A stretch of 64,000 nucleotides of DNA from DASVCS01 sp036381495 (GTDB lineage: Bacteria > Gemmatimonadota > Gemmatimonadetes > Longimicrobiales > RSA9). Location: NCBI GenBank assembly GCA_036381495.1, contig DASVCS010000123.1, forward strand, positions 1 to 64,000, in the 5' to 3' direction. Position 1 is the stretch's first letter. Each line of letters begins with the position of its first letter. The notes under the pieces were generated by a model that worked only from the letters and a program-made list of their open reading frames with translations, had not been told where the DNA came from and searched no databases. Positions 33,981-43,324 of the stretch are shown in pieces. Made by a program: the position numbers and the translations under genes.

Positions 33981-36572
33981 TCAGTCGGAGCCGCCGTCGG
34001 CGGCGGCGATGCGCGGGGTGGTGGGGGGCGCGATGCGCACGAGCTGGCGGTGGCCGAGGTCGAGTGCGTAGAGGAAGCCGTCGTCGAGGGCGAGGCCGTA
34101 GTAGGCGGCGCCGGGCTGGCGGCCGACCTCGGTCACCGTGCCGTCGGGGTCGAAGTGGAGGATCCGGCCCGCGCCGCCGCGCTCGGCGGCGAAGAGCTGT
34201 CCGTCGGGCGTCGCGGCAATGGCGACGAGGCGGCCCGGACCGAAGCCGGTTTCGAGCGTGGTGACCCGTCCGTCGGCGCCGATGCGGAGGACGTCGCCTT
34301 CGTAGGTGGCGACGTAGACGCGGTTCGTGCTGTCCGCGGCGATCTGGTAGACGTGGGCGTCGACGCGGGTCCACGGCCGGACGTCGCCATCGGCGGTGAT
34401 CCAGTGGATGCTGCCGCTCCAGTCGGCGACGAGGAGGCTGCCGTCGCGGAGTGCGGCGGCGCCGTACGCCGGCGCGTCGCTGAACCCCGCGGCCACGACC
34501 TCCGCGCGGCCGTCCGGGGCGACGCGGTAGAGATAGTTCTCGCCGCCCGCCTGTCCGAGCACGTACGCGCCGCCGTCGGGCGTGGCGACGGGCGCGTACA
34601 GCGATTCGACCGGGAGGCGCGCCGTCGTCTGCGGCTCGAAGCCGGCCTCGGCCAGGCGGATCAGTCGCGGCCGCGGCCGGAGCCCCAGTGCATCCCAGCC
34701 GTAACCGGCCTGGAAGATTCGCCCGTCCCGGGCCGCCAGCCCCCAGCTCCACGCGACCTCGCGCGCGACCACCTCCGCCACGCCCGGCGCGGCCACGTCG
34801 AGACGCACCGGGATCCGGCCGGCCACGGCGCCGCCGGCGCTGTCGGCCGCACTCCCCCCGGCGCTGTCGGCCACCGCCAGCTCGACCGTGTCGCGGTACA
34901 CCCCGGGCTCGAGGCCCGCCGGGTCCGCTTCCACCACCAACGTGTCGCCCACGCGATTCGCGCGGAGCCACGGCGCATCCGCTCGCGGCTGCCACTGCCG
35001 ATCCGCACCGCCTTGCGGCCGGATCGACACGATCTCCCGGAGCGCGCCCTCCCCGGCGCTCGCCGTCAGCTCGACCTCCGCCGGCGTGCTCGCCAGCGTC
35101 GGGCGGGCGTAGCCGATGGCGACATCGGCCGTGATCACGCCGCCCGCCTCGACGATCCCGGTGAGACGGAACGGCGGCGAACCGCGTAGCTCGAAGACCT
35201 GCCGGTGCCATGCGCCCGGGAACGGATCACTCGCATCCGCCAGACGCCCCTGCCGGAGGTCGGCCCGCCCATCCGCCTCGATCAGCCGGACCGCCTCGTG
35301 CCGCTCGTCGCCGCTCCACGCGCCCAGCTCGCCGCGATCCATGTCGATCCGCCAGATCAGTAGACCGGACCCCGGCAGTTCCGAGTCGGACCCCTCCCGC
35401 TGCCGGTTCTCCAGCAACAGGTACTCGCCGCCCGTGTTCGGCAGGTCGTAGCGGTACACCGTGCGGCTCTCGAGGACCGGCTCGATGACCAGCCCGGGCC
35501 GGTCCTCTCTCAGCCATTCGACGCGGATCCAGCCGAGTTGCTCCTTCTCCCACGCACTCGGGTGCGCCGGCGAGAAACTCGCGCTGTGGCTCCCCGTCCC
35601 CATGAGCCCCCACGCACCGATCCCCTGCGAGGGGCCGTCGTAGTCGTAGAGATCCGGCAGCCCCAGCGCGTGCCCGGTCTCGTGCGCGAGCACCCCGATC
35701 TGCATGGGCGAGCACGTGCCCGGCTCGACCGCCGGCAGGATCACGTAGTCGGTCACCTGAATCGCGCCGCCGCCCGCCGCCGCATCGTTCGTCTGGAACG
35801 GCGCCATCGCCCCACGATGCGGCCAGATCGCGCCCTCCCGCCACTCACCGCCACAGTCCGTGGCGTACACCAGCGCCACGAAGTCGACGTAGCCATCGTC
35901 GTCCCCCGAATTCGGAACGCCATCCGGCCCGTCATTGTCGAAATCGCCGAAATCGAGGTACCGGTCCGCGGCTCTGAGCGCGCCATCCCGGAACTCCGAC
36001 ATCCGCCCGAAACTCGCCCAGCCATACGCCTCGCGCGGCAGGTAATGACGCGCCGGCCGGTCCAGCCGCACCCACGGCGCCACCACCCCCTCCACCTCGA
36101 GCAACCCCCCGGACACCTCCCGCCAGTACGCCGCATAGCTCATCGTGTCGCCCCGCACCGGCCCGAACAGCCGGTCCGACAACTCCGCCTCCCCGAACGG
36201 CGCCGCCACGTCCGCGTACCGCACCGGAATCACCGGCACCCGCAACACCCCGCTCAACGCCGCACCCAACGCCGCAAGCGAATCCGGCGCCGCCCCGTCC
36301 AGCCGACCCGCCGCCCGCAACTCCGCACGCCGCCGCCGCACCCGCTCCACCTTCCCCAGCCACGCATGACTGAACTCGAGCGGCATCGAGGGCCGCGCCT
36401 CGAGCCCCTCGATCCGCGAGGGCGGCGAGAGCCGCGTCACCACCCGCGGCGAGGCGCCCGGCGATTGCGTGGCAAGCGACCTCGGCGCCAGGCCGCAGGC
36501 CGCGAACAGGATACAGAGCGCCCACGGCGCCCGGAAACGGCAAAGACGACGACGCTCGGCTCGATGCTTTAT
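33981..36572 (-). CDS. Secreted M6-family (immune inhibitor A-like) metalloprotease
   Basis: An exported zinc protease of about 863 residues. The M6 region (about 115-480) holds the zinc site HETGHALG at 297-304, preceded by VLA and followed by LPDLYDYDG, with GTGSHSASFSPAHPSAWEKEQ downstream. About 480-650 are beta-rich, and about 650-850 form a propeller (TPDGGAYVLGQ, VAATYEGDVLRI). No normal start codon fits. TTG at 36692 would lie inside the candidate -10 box, while AAGGAG is placed six bases before an ATA at 36572 that opens a good signal sequence (KHRAERRRLCRFRAPWALCI). I therefore give the ATA start, with reserve. Confidence 0.75.
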   Translation of the reverse strand: MKHRAERRRLCRFRAPWALCILFAACGLAPRSLATQSPGASPRVVTRLSPPSRIEGLEARPSMPLEFSHAWLGKVERVRRRRAELRAAGRLDGAAPDSLAALGAALSGVLRVPVIPVRYADVAAPFGEAELSDRLFGPVRGDTMSYAAYWREVSGGLLEVEGVVAPWVRLDRPARHYLPREAYGWASFGRMSEFRDGALRAADRYLDFGDFDNDGPDGVPNSGDDDGYVDFVALVYATDCGGEWREGAIWPHRGAMAPFQTNDAAAGGGAIQVTDYVILPAVEPGTCSPMQIGVLAHETGHALGLPDLYDYDGPSQGIGAWGLMGTGSHSASFSPAHPSAWEKEQLGWIRVEWLREDRPGLVIEPVLESRTVYRYDLPNTGGEYLLLENRQREGSDSELPGSGLLIWRIDMDRGELGAWSGDERHEAVRLIEADGRADLRQGRLADASDPFPGAWHRQVFELRGSPPFRLTGIVEAGGVITADVAIGYARPTLASTPAEVELTASAGEGALREIVSIRPQGGADRQWQPRADAPWLRANRVGDTLVVEADPAGLEPGVYRDTVELAVADSAGGSAADSAGGAVAGRIPVRLDVAAPGVAEVVAREVAWSWGLAARDGRIFQAGYGWDALGLRPRPRLIRLAEAGFEPQTTARLPVESLYAPVATPDGGAYVLGQAGGENYLYRVAPDGRAEVVAAGFSDAPAYGAAALRDGSLLVADWSGSIHWITADGDVRPWTRVDAHVYQIAADSTNRVYVATYEGDVLRIGADGRVTTLETGFGPGRLVAIAATPDGQLFAAERGGAGRILHFDPDGTVTEVGRQPGAAYYGLALDDGFLYALDLGHRQLVRIAPPTTPRIAAADGGSD

Positions 36573-36690
36573 GATTCGCTCCTTCGCGGGCCGGGCCGCG
36601 CGACGACGCGGCACCGGGGGTTCGGTCCTGATTCGGCTGATCGGCGAGGGGTACGGGTCACCCGCCTCTCGCGGCGGTCTCGTAACCCGC

Positions 36691-36719
36691 AATCTCAGCG
36701 TATCTTACGCGCACGTCAA
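36691..36719 (-). promoter_or_regulatory. Candidate promoter of the M6 protease gene
   Basis: TTGACG, a 17-base spacer and GAGATT. If real, transcription starts near 36684 and excludes the TTG start at 36692. Confidence 0.4.
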
Positions 36720-36757
36720 GTGTTTCGTTCCGACGCCGCGCACCCCGCCTCACGGCC

Positions 36758-36785
36758 TTGACCCGCACGCCAACCCCGCTATATT
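36758..36785 (+). promoter_or_regulatory. Promoter of tRNA-Val
   Basis: TTGACC, a 16-base spacer and TATATT, ending 43 bases before the tRNA. It is the strongest sigma-70 match on the plus strand of this window. Confidence 0.65.
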
Positions 36786-36828
36786 TAAACATCTGCGGAC
36801 CGAGCCCCCGCCGGTCCGCAACCCGCAG

Positions 36829-36902
<74 letters not shown>

Positions 36903-36913
36903 TACCCAACCGC

Positions 36914-36945
36914 AAGCCCCGCCTCGGCTTCCGAGCGCGGGGCTT
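36914..36945 (+). terminator. Terminator after tRNA-Val
   Basis: A 14-bp stem (AAGCCCCGC-CTCGG with CCGAG-GCGGGGCTT, one bulged C) with a three-base loop, ending in CTTCGTG. Confidence 0.75.
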
Positions 36946-36987
36946 CGTGCATCCGGCACGCTCCTCGCCGCCGTCCCCTCACTCCTC

Positions 36988-37016
36988 TTGACAGCGATAG
37001 AAGCGCCGCTCTACTT
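36988..37016 (+). promoter_or_regulatory. Promoter of the PadR/permease operon
   Basis: TTGACA, a 17-base spacer and CTACTT, followed by CTCTCGACCGCTAGAG. GATAGAAGCG in the spacer and GCTAGAGAAAC after the -10 are similar and could form an operator for the PadR protein encoded next. Confidence 0.6.
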
Positions 37017-37055
37017 TCCTCTCGACCGCTAGAGAAACCGATACTGGAGTCGATC

Positions 37056-37391
37056 GTGGCACCGAACACACAGACGGATGCCCTGCGGGGCTCGATCGAT
37101 CTACTGATTCTGAAGACGCTGTCGCTCGGGCCGATGCACGGGTGGGGGATCGGCCAGCACGTGCAGCAGATCTCGGACGGCGTGCTCGAGATGAACCAGG
37201 GTTCGCTGTACCCGGCGTTGCAACGGCTGGAGAAGGCGGGTCTGATCCGGAGCGCGTGGGGGACGACGGAGAACAACCGTCGGGCGCGCTACTACGAGCT
37301 GACGGCGGCGGGGCGCCGGGCGTTGGGCGAGGAGCTGGAGCGATGGCGGCGTTTCGCGGCGGCGCTCGAAGCGGTGCTCGACGCGGGCTGA
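37056..37391 (+). CDS. PadR-family transcriptional regulator
   Basis: A 111-residue PadR protein: DLLILKTLSLGPMHGWGIGQHVQQIS as the first helices of the winged helix, GSLYPALQRLEKAGLI as the recognition region, and NNRRARYYELTAAGRRAL as the wing, ending in a short dimerisation helix. PadR genes of this type directly precede ADOP permeases in Acidobacteriota and Gemmatimonadota and probably repress them. It is first in a likely three-gene operon; the next start is 73 bases downstream. Confidence 0.92.
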   Translation: MAPNTQTDALRGSIDLLILKTLSLGPMHGWGIGQHVQQISDGVLEMNQGSLYPALQRLEKAGLIRSAWGTTENNRRARYYELTAAGRRALGEELERWRRFAAALEAVLDAG

Positions 37392-37464
37392 CGCGCGGCC
37401 GCTACACGATCCGATGGTCCGCGGCGCCTGGCGCGCCGTGCTCACGTGAACGGGAGCGACTTCG

Positions 37465-40098
37465 ATGCACTGGTCTGGTTGGCCCGAAGCCATCCGCGCG
37501 CGCCTGCGCCTGCTGTTCGCCCGCGGCGCCGCGGAAGCGCGGATGGACGAGGAGTTCCGCTTTCACATCGAGATGGAGACGGAGCGCCTGGTGCGCGAGG
37601 CGGGGCTGGATCCGGCGGAGGCGCGGCGTCGCGCGCTCGTCGCCTTCGGCGGGGTCGAGCGGCACCGCGCGGCGATGCGTGACGGCCGCGGCCTGCGCTG
37701 GCTGGCGGAGCTGTGGCAGGATGCGCGGCTGACGTTCCGTTGGCTCCGGCGGAGCCCACTGTTCGCGTCGAGCGCGGTGGTCACGATCGCGCTCGGCATC
37801 GGCGTGACGACGGCGCTCTTCAGCGTGACGAACGCGTTCCTGCTGCGGCCGCTCCCGGTCTCCGACCCGGACGCGCTCTTCGTCCTGCAGGAGGTCCGGT
37901 GGGGCGCCGTGTCGATCGGCAACGAGGGCCGGCGGATCCCGTACAACCGCTACGAGGCGTACCGGGAGGCGACGTCGGACGTCTTCGCCGGCCTTGCTGC
38001 GCACACGTTCCAGTCGTTTTCGATGCGTACGGCCGATGGCGCCGTCGCGATCGGGGGGGTGCTGGCTTCGGGCAACTACTTCGACGTGCTCGGGATCCGG
38101 CCGGCGCTGGGCGCGTTCTTCCACACCGATGACGAGCCGGTCGTGGTGCTCGGGCACCGCTTCTGGCGCCGCCGCTTCGGTGCCGACCCCTCGGTCATCG
38201 GCCGTACGGTGTACCTCGACGGGCGCCCGTACACCGTCGTGGGCGTCGGGCCGGAGGGCTTCGGCGGGACCGCGGTCGGCGTGGCCATGGACGTGTGGGT
38301 CCCGTTCCGCGCGCACGTAGACGACGTCGCCGACATGGGCCGCTGGGTCGGGATGTTCGGACGGCTCGCCGCGCCGGACCGGGTCGGGCGCGCGACGGAA
38401 GTGGTCGACGCCGTCGCGAAGCGGATTCCGCCGGACGAGCCGCAGACGCGCATCGAGCGGGCGTACCTGGCGCCGCTGACCGGGTTGGCGGAGCAGAGCC
38501 GAGGCGATGTCGGGGCGTTTCTCGGGTTGCTCCTCGGGACTGCTTTTCTCGTGCTCCTGATTGCCGGCGCGAACATCGCGGGGATGCTGCTCGCCCGATC
38601 GGTGACGCGGCGGCGCGAGGTCGCGATCCGCGCCGCCCTGGGCGCCGGTCGTGGCCGTCTCGTCCGGCAGCACATGACGGAGAGTGTGGTCCTCTTCCTG
38701 CTCGGCGGCCTCGCGGGCATCATCCTGGCGGTCGGCGCGACGAAGCTTCTGAGCCGGATCCCGTTTCCCGAGTCGGTGCCGCTCGTGATCGACGTCGCGC
38801 CCGACCTGCGAGTCCTCTCCTTCGCGCTCTCCGTTGCACTGACGATCGGCCTCGTCTTCGGCCTCGTCCCGGCGTTGCGCGCGTCCCACCCCGTGCTCGT
38901 CCCGGCACTGAAGGAGGGCGGCGGTGCGGGCGGCAGTGCGCGAACCCGTGCCCGCGGTCTCTTCGTCGCCGGGCAGGTGGCGATGGCGGTGCTGCTCCTC
39001 GCGTGCGCCGGGCTCTTCGTGCGCGGGCTGCGTCGCGCGATCGGCGTCGATCCGGGCTTCCGGCCGGCGGGCGTCGTGGTCGGGACGGTCAACCTCGATC
39101 TCCACGGCTACGGCGAGGAGCGGGGCAGGGCGTTCTACCGGCAACTCCTGGACGCCGTACGCGCGCTGCCCGGGGTCGAGAGCGCGGCACTCGCCCGCAC
39201 CATCCTGCTGACGGGGAGCCGGAGCTCGAACGACGTGGCGGCCGCGGGCTCCGATGGGCCCATGGTGCACGGCGTCGCCCAGAACGTGGTCGACACGGCG
39301 TACTTCGGGACCATGGGGATCGACCTCGTCGCCGGGCGGGGGTTCACGGGACGCGACGTGGCTGGTGCGCCGCGCGTCGTCATCATCAATGAGACGCTGG
39401 CGGCGCGGCTCTGGCCGGGGCAGAACCCGCTCGGCCGGCGGATCCGGCGCGGCAGCGACGAGTTCGAGGTCATCGGCGTCGCCCGCGATGGCAAGTACGT
39501 GGAGCCGGGCGAGGCGCCGATGCCGTTCGCGTTCTACGCATTCGCGCAGGAGTACCGCGGCCGCATGGCGTTGCACGTCCGTGCGCGCGGCGCGCCGGCG
39601 CAGACGATCCGGGCGATCCGTCGCGCAGTGGGCGAGATCGACGCCGACATCGCGCTCGAGGACGCCATGCCGCTGCCGCTCATGCTCGATTTCCAGCTCT
39701 TTCCGCAGCGCTTCGCCACCGTGCTGGTCGGCCTCTTCGGGGTGCTCGGGCTGCTGCTGGCCGCGATCGGCGTCTACGGCGTGATGGCGTTCCACGTCGC
39801 CAGCCGGATGCGCGAGTTCGGTATCCGCATCGCGCTCGGCGCCCGCGCATCCAACCTGGTCCGGTCCGTGCTCAGACGCGGCATCGCGCTGGCCGGGATC
39901 GGTGCCGCCGTCGGCCTGACGATCGCCGCGGCCGTGGCCCCGTTCCTACGGGCGATGCTCTTCGGCCTGAGCCCGTTCGACCCGGTGACCTTCGCCGCCG
40001 TCGCCCTCATCCTTGCCGCGGTCGCCATCCTCGCCAGCCTCATCCCGGCCCGGCGCGCGCTCCGCGCCGACCCGATGGCGGCGTTGCGGGTGGAGTAG
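37465..40098 (+). CDS. ADOP-type ABC transporter permease (FtsX/MacB family)
   Basis: An 877-residue permease of the acidobacterial duplicated orphan permease type. Residues about 1-75 are the ADOP prefix (EARMDEEFRFHIEMETERLVREAG). TM1 (SSAVVTIALGIGVTTALFSV) opens a MacB-type periplasmic domain; two FtsX transmembrane blocks follow (near 350-455, with LLIAGANIAGMLLARSVTRRREVAIRAALGAG, and near 755-877, with ALGARASNLVRSVLRRG). There is no ATPase gene here, which is the usual orphan state. These permeases probably work on envelope lipoproteins or peptides with ATPases encoded elsewhere. The start has GGGAG. Confidence 0.9.
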   Translation: MHWSGWPEAIRARLRLLFARGAAEARMDEEFRFHIEMETERLVREAGLDPAEARRRALVAFGGVERHRAAMRDGRGLRWLAELWQDARLTFRWLRRSPLFASSAVVTIALGIGVTTALFSVTNAFLLRPLPVSDPDALFVLQEVRWGAVSIGNEGRRIPYNRYEAYREATSDVFAGLAAHTFQSFSMRTADGAVAIGGVLASGNYFDVLGIRPALGAFFHTDDEPVVVLGHRFWRRRFGADPSVIGRTVYLDGRPYTVVGVGPEGFGGTAVGVAMDVWVPFRAHVDDVADMGRWVGMFGRLAAPDRVGRATEVVDAVAKRIPPDEPQTRIERAYLAPLTGLAEQSRGDVGAFLGLLLGTAFLVLLIAGANIAGMLLARSVTRRREVAIRAALGAGRGRLVRQHMTESVVLFLLGGLAGIILAVGATKLLSRIPFPESVPLVIDVAPDLRVLSFALSVALTIGLVFGLVPALRASHPVLVPALKEGGGAGGSARTRARGLFVAGQVAMAVLLLACAGLFVRGLRRAIGVDPGFRPAGVVVGTVNLDLHGYGEERGRAFYRQLLDAVRALPGVESAALARTILLTGSRSSNDVAAAGSDGPMVHGVAQNVVDTAYFGTMGIDLVAGRGFTGRDVAGAPRVVIINETLAARLWPGQNPLGRRIRRGSDEFEVIGVARDGKYVEPGEAPMPFAFYAFAQEYRGRMALHVRARGAPAQTIRAIRRAVGEIDADIALEDAMPLPLMLDFQLFPQRFATVLVGLFGVLGLLLAAIGVYGVMAFHVASRMREFGIRIALGARASNLVRSVLRRGIALAGIGAAVGLTIAAAVAPFLRAMLFGLSPFDPVTFAAVALILAAVAILASLIPARRALRADPMAALRVE

Positions 40099-40201
40099 GG
40101 TCTGGCGCACGCGCACGAATCTTCTCGTCGCCTACAACCCTACAGCCGCGCCGGCTGTCCAACCCGGGGGCAACCATCCAGCACACGCCACGGAGCCAGC
40201 C

Positions 40202-42697
40202 ATGCGAAACCTGAAGTTCGCGTTCCGGATGCTGCGCAAGACCCCGTTCGTCACGGCGGTCGCGGTCCTCTCCCTCGCGCTCGGGATCGGCGCGAACGCG
40301 GCGATCTTCTCGCTCTTCGACCAGTTGCTGCTGCGGCCGCTTCCGGTCCCGGAGCCGGAACGGCTGGTGAACCTGGCCGCGCCGGGGCCGAAGCCCGGCT
40401 CGCAGTCGTCCAACATGGCGGGCGGAGTCGACGCGGTCTTCAGCTACCCCATGTTCCGGGACCTGGAGCGCGAGCAGGAGGTGTTCACCGGCATTGCGGC
40501 GCACCGCGCGTTCGCCGCGAACCTGGCCTACGGCAATGAGACGCTGAGCGGCGTGGGGATGCTCATCTCGGGCTCCTACTTCCCGGTGCTCGGGATCCGG
40601 CCGGCACTCGGGCGGCTGCTCGGTCCGGCGGATGACGAGACGATCGGCGCGCACTTCGTCGCGGTGCTCAGCCACACCTACTGGCGCACGCACCTCGGCG
40701 CCGATCCCGGTGTGGTGGGCGAGACGATCATCATCAACGGCACTCCCATGACGATCGTCGGCGTGGCGCCCCGCGGCTTCGAGGGGACCACGATCGGAAT
40801 CCAGGCGGACGTGTTCGTGCCGATCACGATGCGCGCCCAGATGACGGCGGGCTTCGACGACTTCGACAACCGCCGCAGCTACTGGGTGTACCTCTTCGCG
40901 CGCCTGAAGCCGGGAGTGTCGATCGAACAGGCGGCCACGGCCATCAATACCGTGTACCGGCCGATCATCAACGATGTCGAGGCGCCGCTCCAGACGGGGA
41001 TGAGCGACCAGACCATGGCGCGGTTCCGGGCGAAGGAGATCACGCTCGAGGAGGGGCGGCGCGGGCAGAGCTCGATTCACCGCGAGGCGCGCGTTCCGCT
41101 GATCTTCCTCCTCTCGGTCACCGGGATCGTGCTCCTGATCGCGTGCGCGAACATCGCGAACCTGCTGCTGGCCCGCTCCGCGAACCGCGCCATGGAGATG
41201 GCCGTGCGGCTGTCGCTCGGCGCCGGCCGGCGGCACCTCATGGTGCAGCTTCTGCTGGAATCGAGTCTGCTGGCGGTGTTCGGCGGCGTGGCGAGCCTCG
41301 TCGTCGCCCGGTGGACGCTGGGTCTCATCGGCGCGATGATGCCGCCGGAACTCGTGCCCACGATTCGACTCGAACTCGACCCCAGGGTCATCATCTTCGC
41401 CGCGGCGCTCTCGATCGGGACCGGTCTGCTCTTCGGCATATTCCCCGCACTCCACGGCACGCGGCCGGACCTGATCACGACCATCCGCGGCAATGCCGGA
41501 CATCCCGCGGGCGCCCGCGCGGCCGCGCGCTTCCGTACATGGCTCGTCACGGCGCAGGTCGCGCTCTCCATGGCGCTGCTCATCTCGGCGGGGCTGTTCA
41601 TCAGGAGCCTCATGAACGTGAGTCGCATCGACCTCGGCCTACAGACCGACCAACTGGTCACGTTCGGGATCTCGCCCGTTCTGAACGGCTACGACCCCGC
41701 ACGCTCCCGCGCGCTCTTCGAACGCGTGGAAGAGGAACTCGCCGCGATCCCCGGCGTGACCGGCGTCGCCGCAGCACGCATCATGCTCCTCGCCGGCGAC
41801 AGCTGGGGAAACGACGTCTCGGTCCAGGGATTCGAGGCCGGCCCGGACACCGATACCAACGCCCGAACCAACGAGGTCGGTCCCGGCTTCTTCCGCACGC
41901 TCGGCATTCCACTCCTCGCGGGTCGCGAGTTCACGTCCGCCGACATCGCCTCGGCGCCCCGCGTCGCGATCGTCAACGAGGCGTTCGCCCGCAAGTTCGG
42001 CCTGGGACGCGACGCGGTCGGCAAGTACATGGCGGTCGGTCGCCGCGAAGAGCTCGACATCCAGATCGTCGGCCTGGTGCAGGATGCGAAGTACAGCGAA
42101 GTGAAGCAGGACGTGCCGCCGCAGTATTTCACGCCATACCGGCAGGACGAACGGATCGGCGAGATGAATTTCTACGTGCGGACTGCGCTCGCCCCCGAGC
42201 AGGTCCTGCGCGCGATACCGGACGTGATCTCGAGGCTGGATCCGAACCTGCCGGTCGAGGACCTGAAGACCATGCCGCAGCAGGTGCGAGAGAGCGTGTT
42301 CGTCGACCGGATGATCAGCACACTGGCGGCGGCGTTCGCGGCGCTGGCGACGCTCCTTGCCGCGGTCGGCCTCTACGGCGTGCTGGCGTACACGGTGGCG
42401 CAGCGGACCCGGGAGATCGGGGTGCGCATGGCGCTCGGCGCCGACGCGGCGCGGGTGCGGCGGATGGTGCTCCGGCAGGTGGGCATCATGACCGTCATCG
42501 GCGGGGTCATCGGCATTGGGGCGGCGCTCGGGCTGGGCCGCGCCGCGCGCTCGCTCCTCTTCGAGCTCGAAGGCCACGATCCGCTGGCGATCGGAGCCGC
42601 CGCCATCGTGCTCACCCTTGTGGCCTTCGGCGCCGGCTACCTGCCCGCGCGCCGCGCATCGCAGGTGGACCCGATGCAGGCGATGCGGTATGAGTAG
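40202..42697 (+). CDS. ADOP-type ABC transporter permease, second copy without prefix
   Basis: An 831-residue FtsX/MacB permease, paralogue of the preceding gene but beginning directly at MRNLKFAFRMLRKTPFVTAV, without the ADOP prefix. TM1 is followed by the large periplasmic MacB domain, then FtsX blocks with LLIACANIANLLLARSANRAMEMAVRLSLGAG and REIGVRMALGADAARVRRMVLRQ. It ends in LPARRASQVDPMQAMRYE, as is standard for the family. GGAG precedes the start. Together with PadR and the first permease it forms one operon; the two permeases may form a heterodimer. Confidence 0.9.
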   Translation: MRNLKFAFRMLRKTPFVTAVAVLSLALGIGANAAIFSLFDQLLLRPLPVPEPERLVNLAAPGPKPGSQSSNMAGGVDAVFSYPMFRDLEREQEVFTGIAAHRAFAANLAYGNETLSGVGMLISGSYFPVLGIRPALGRLLGPADDETIGAHFVAVLSHTYWRTHLGADPGVVGETIIINGTPMTIVGVAPRGFEGTTIGIQADVFVPITMRAQMTAGFDDFDNRRSYWVYLFARLKPGVSIEQAATAINTVYRPIINDVEAPLQTGMSDQTMARFRAKEITLEEGRRGQSSIHREARVPLIFLLSVTGIVLLIACANIANLLLARSANRAMEMAVRLSLGAGRRHLMVQLLLESSLLAVFGGVASLVVARWTLGLIGAMMPPELVPTIRLELDPRVIIFAAALSIGTGLLFGIFPALHGTRPDLITTIRGNAGHPAGARAAARFRTWLVTAQVALSMALLISAGLFIRSLMNVSRIDLGLQTDQLVTFGISPVLNGYDPARSRALFERVEEELAAIPGVTGVAAARIMLLAGDSWGNDVSVQGFEAGPDTDTNARTNEVGPGFFRTLGIPLLAGREFTSADIASAPRVAIVNEAFARKFGLGRDAVGKYMAVGRREELDIQIVGLVQDAKYSEVKQDVPPQYFTPYRQDERIGEMNFYVRTALAPEQVLRAIPDVISRLDPNLPVEDLKTMPQQVRESVFVDRMISTLAAAFAALATLLAAVGLYGVLAYTVAQRTREIGVRMALGADAARVRRMVLRQVGIMTVIGGVIGIGAALGLGRAARSLLFELEGHDPLAIGAAAIVLTLVAFGAGYLPARRASQVDPMQAMRYE

Positions 42698-43324
42698 GGC
42701 TGGGGCTGGGGCTGGGGATTGCCCGGGAGGGGGTGCGGTGGAGGGGCGGACGGCCCTGGTAAGGCCGGCAGCGGCTGTGAGCTGGATGGGAACGGCCGGG
42801 AGCGGGAGCGGCGGCTGCGCCGCCTGGAGCGGGAACGTTTACGCTTACGGGATGGGGGGCGGCCGGGAAGGGGATCGGGGGCGGGATCGGGAGCGGGCCG
42901 CGCACCCGCACGCGCTCGCGCACGCCCCGGGCACGTCGGCAGCGGAGGCGGTGGGCTCTGCCGGAGGGAGCGGAGCCGGGGGAGCGGCGGTGGTGGGCGG
43001 TGCGGTGGACGGGGGCCTGGTGGGCGGATTCGGCGCAGCGGACGGAGGCAGAGCCCACCGCCGGAGCGGACGCCATGCGCACGCGCACCCGCACGCGCAC
43101 GCCAGGGACCGGGGGGAGCGGGGGCCGCCAGCCGTGCGCCCCGCGGCTGGACGTTCGCCCTCCCCTCGGATACATTGATGGCGGTGCGGCCGCCGGTGCG
43201 GGGGCGGCCGCGGGATCCGGCGGGCGGCAGGCCTCGGGTTCCGGTGGTCGCCCGGTGCCTTTCGACCCCGATCCTCATCCCGATCCCGTCGGCGCTTAGG
43301 GCGCCGATACGAACTGTGGAAACG
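42698..43324. repeat. Low-complexity GC-rich gap with microsatellite and inverted repeats
   Basis: The gap opens with GGGGCT units right after the permease stop, the same hexamer as in the hydro-lyase linker. A 16-bp perfect inverted repeat (GGCGGTGGGCTCTGCC at 42947-42962, partner at 43047-43062) encloses 84 bases. Runs of CGCACCCGCACGCG flank it on both sides (near 42900 and 43080). Long frames here have only R/G/P/S-rich translations and are not genes. Confidence 0.7.

Noticed and set aside
37402..39795. A 797-codon minus-strand frame over the first ADOP permease
   Set aside because: Shadow of the permease; composition is Arg/Asp/His-rich with no signal or domain.
42719..43324. N-terminal extension of the threonine dehydrogenase frame
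   Set aside because: Translation is R/G-rich low complexity from repeat DNA; the Rossmann fold starts at MRRILVTG, as expected for the family.
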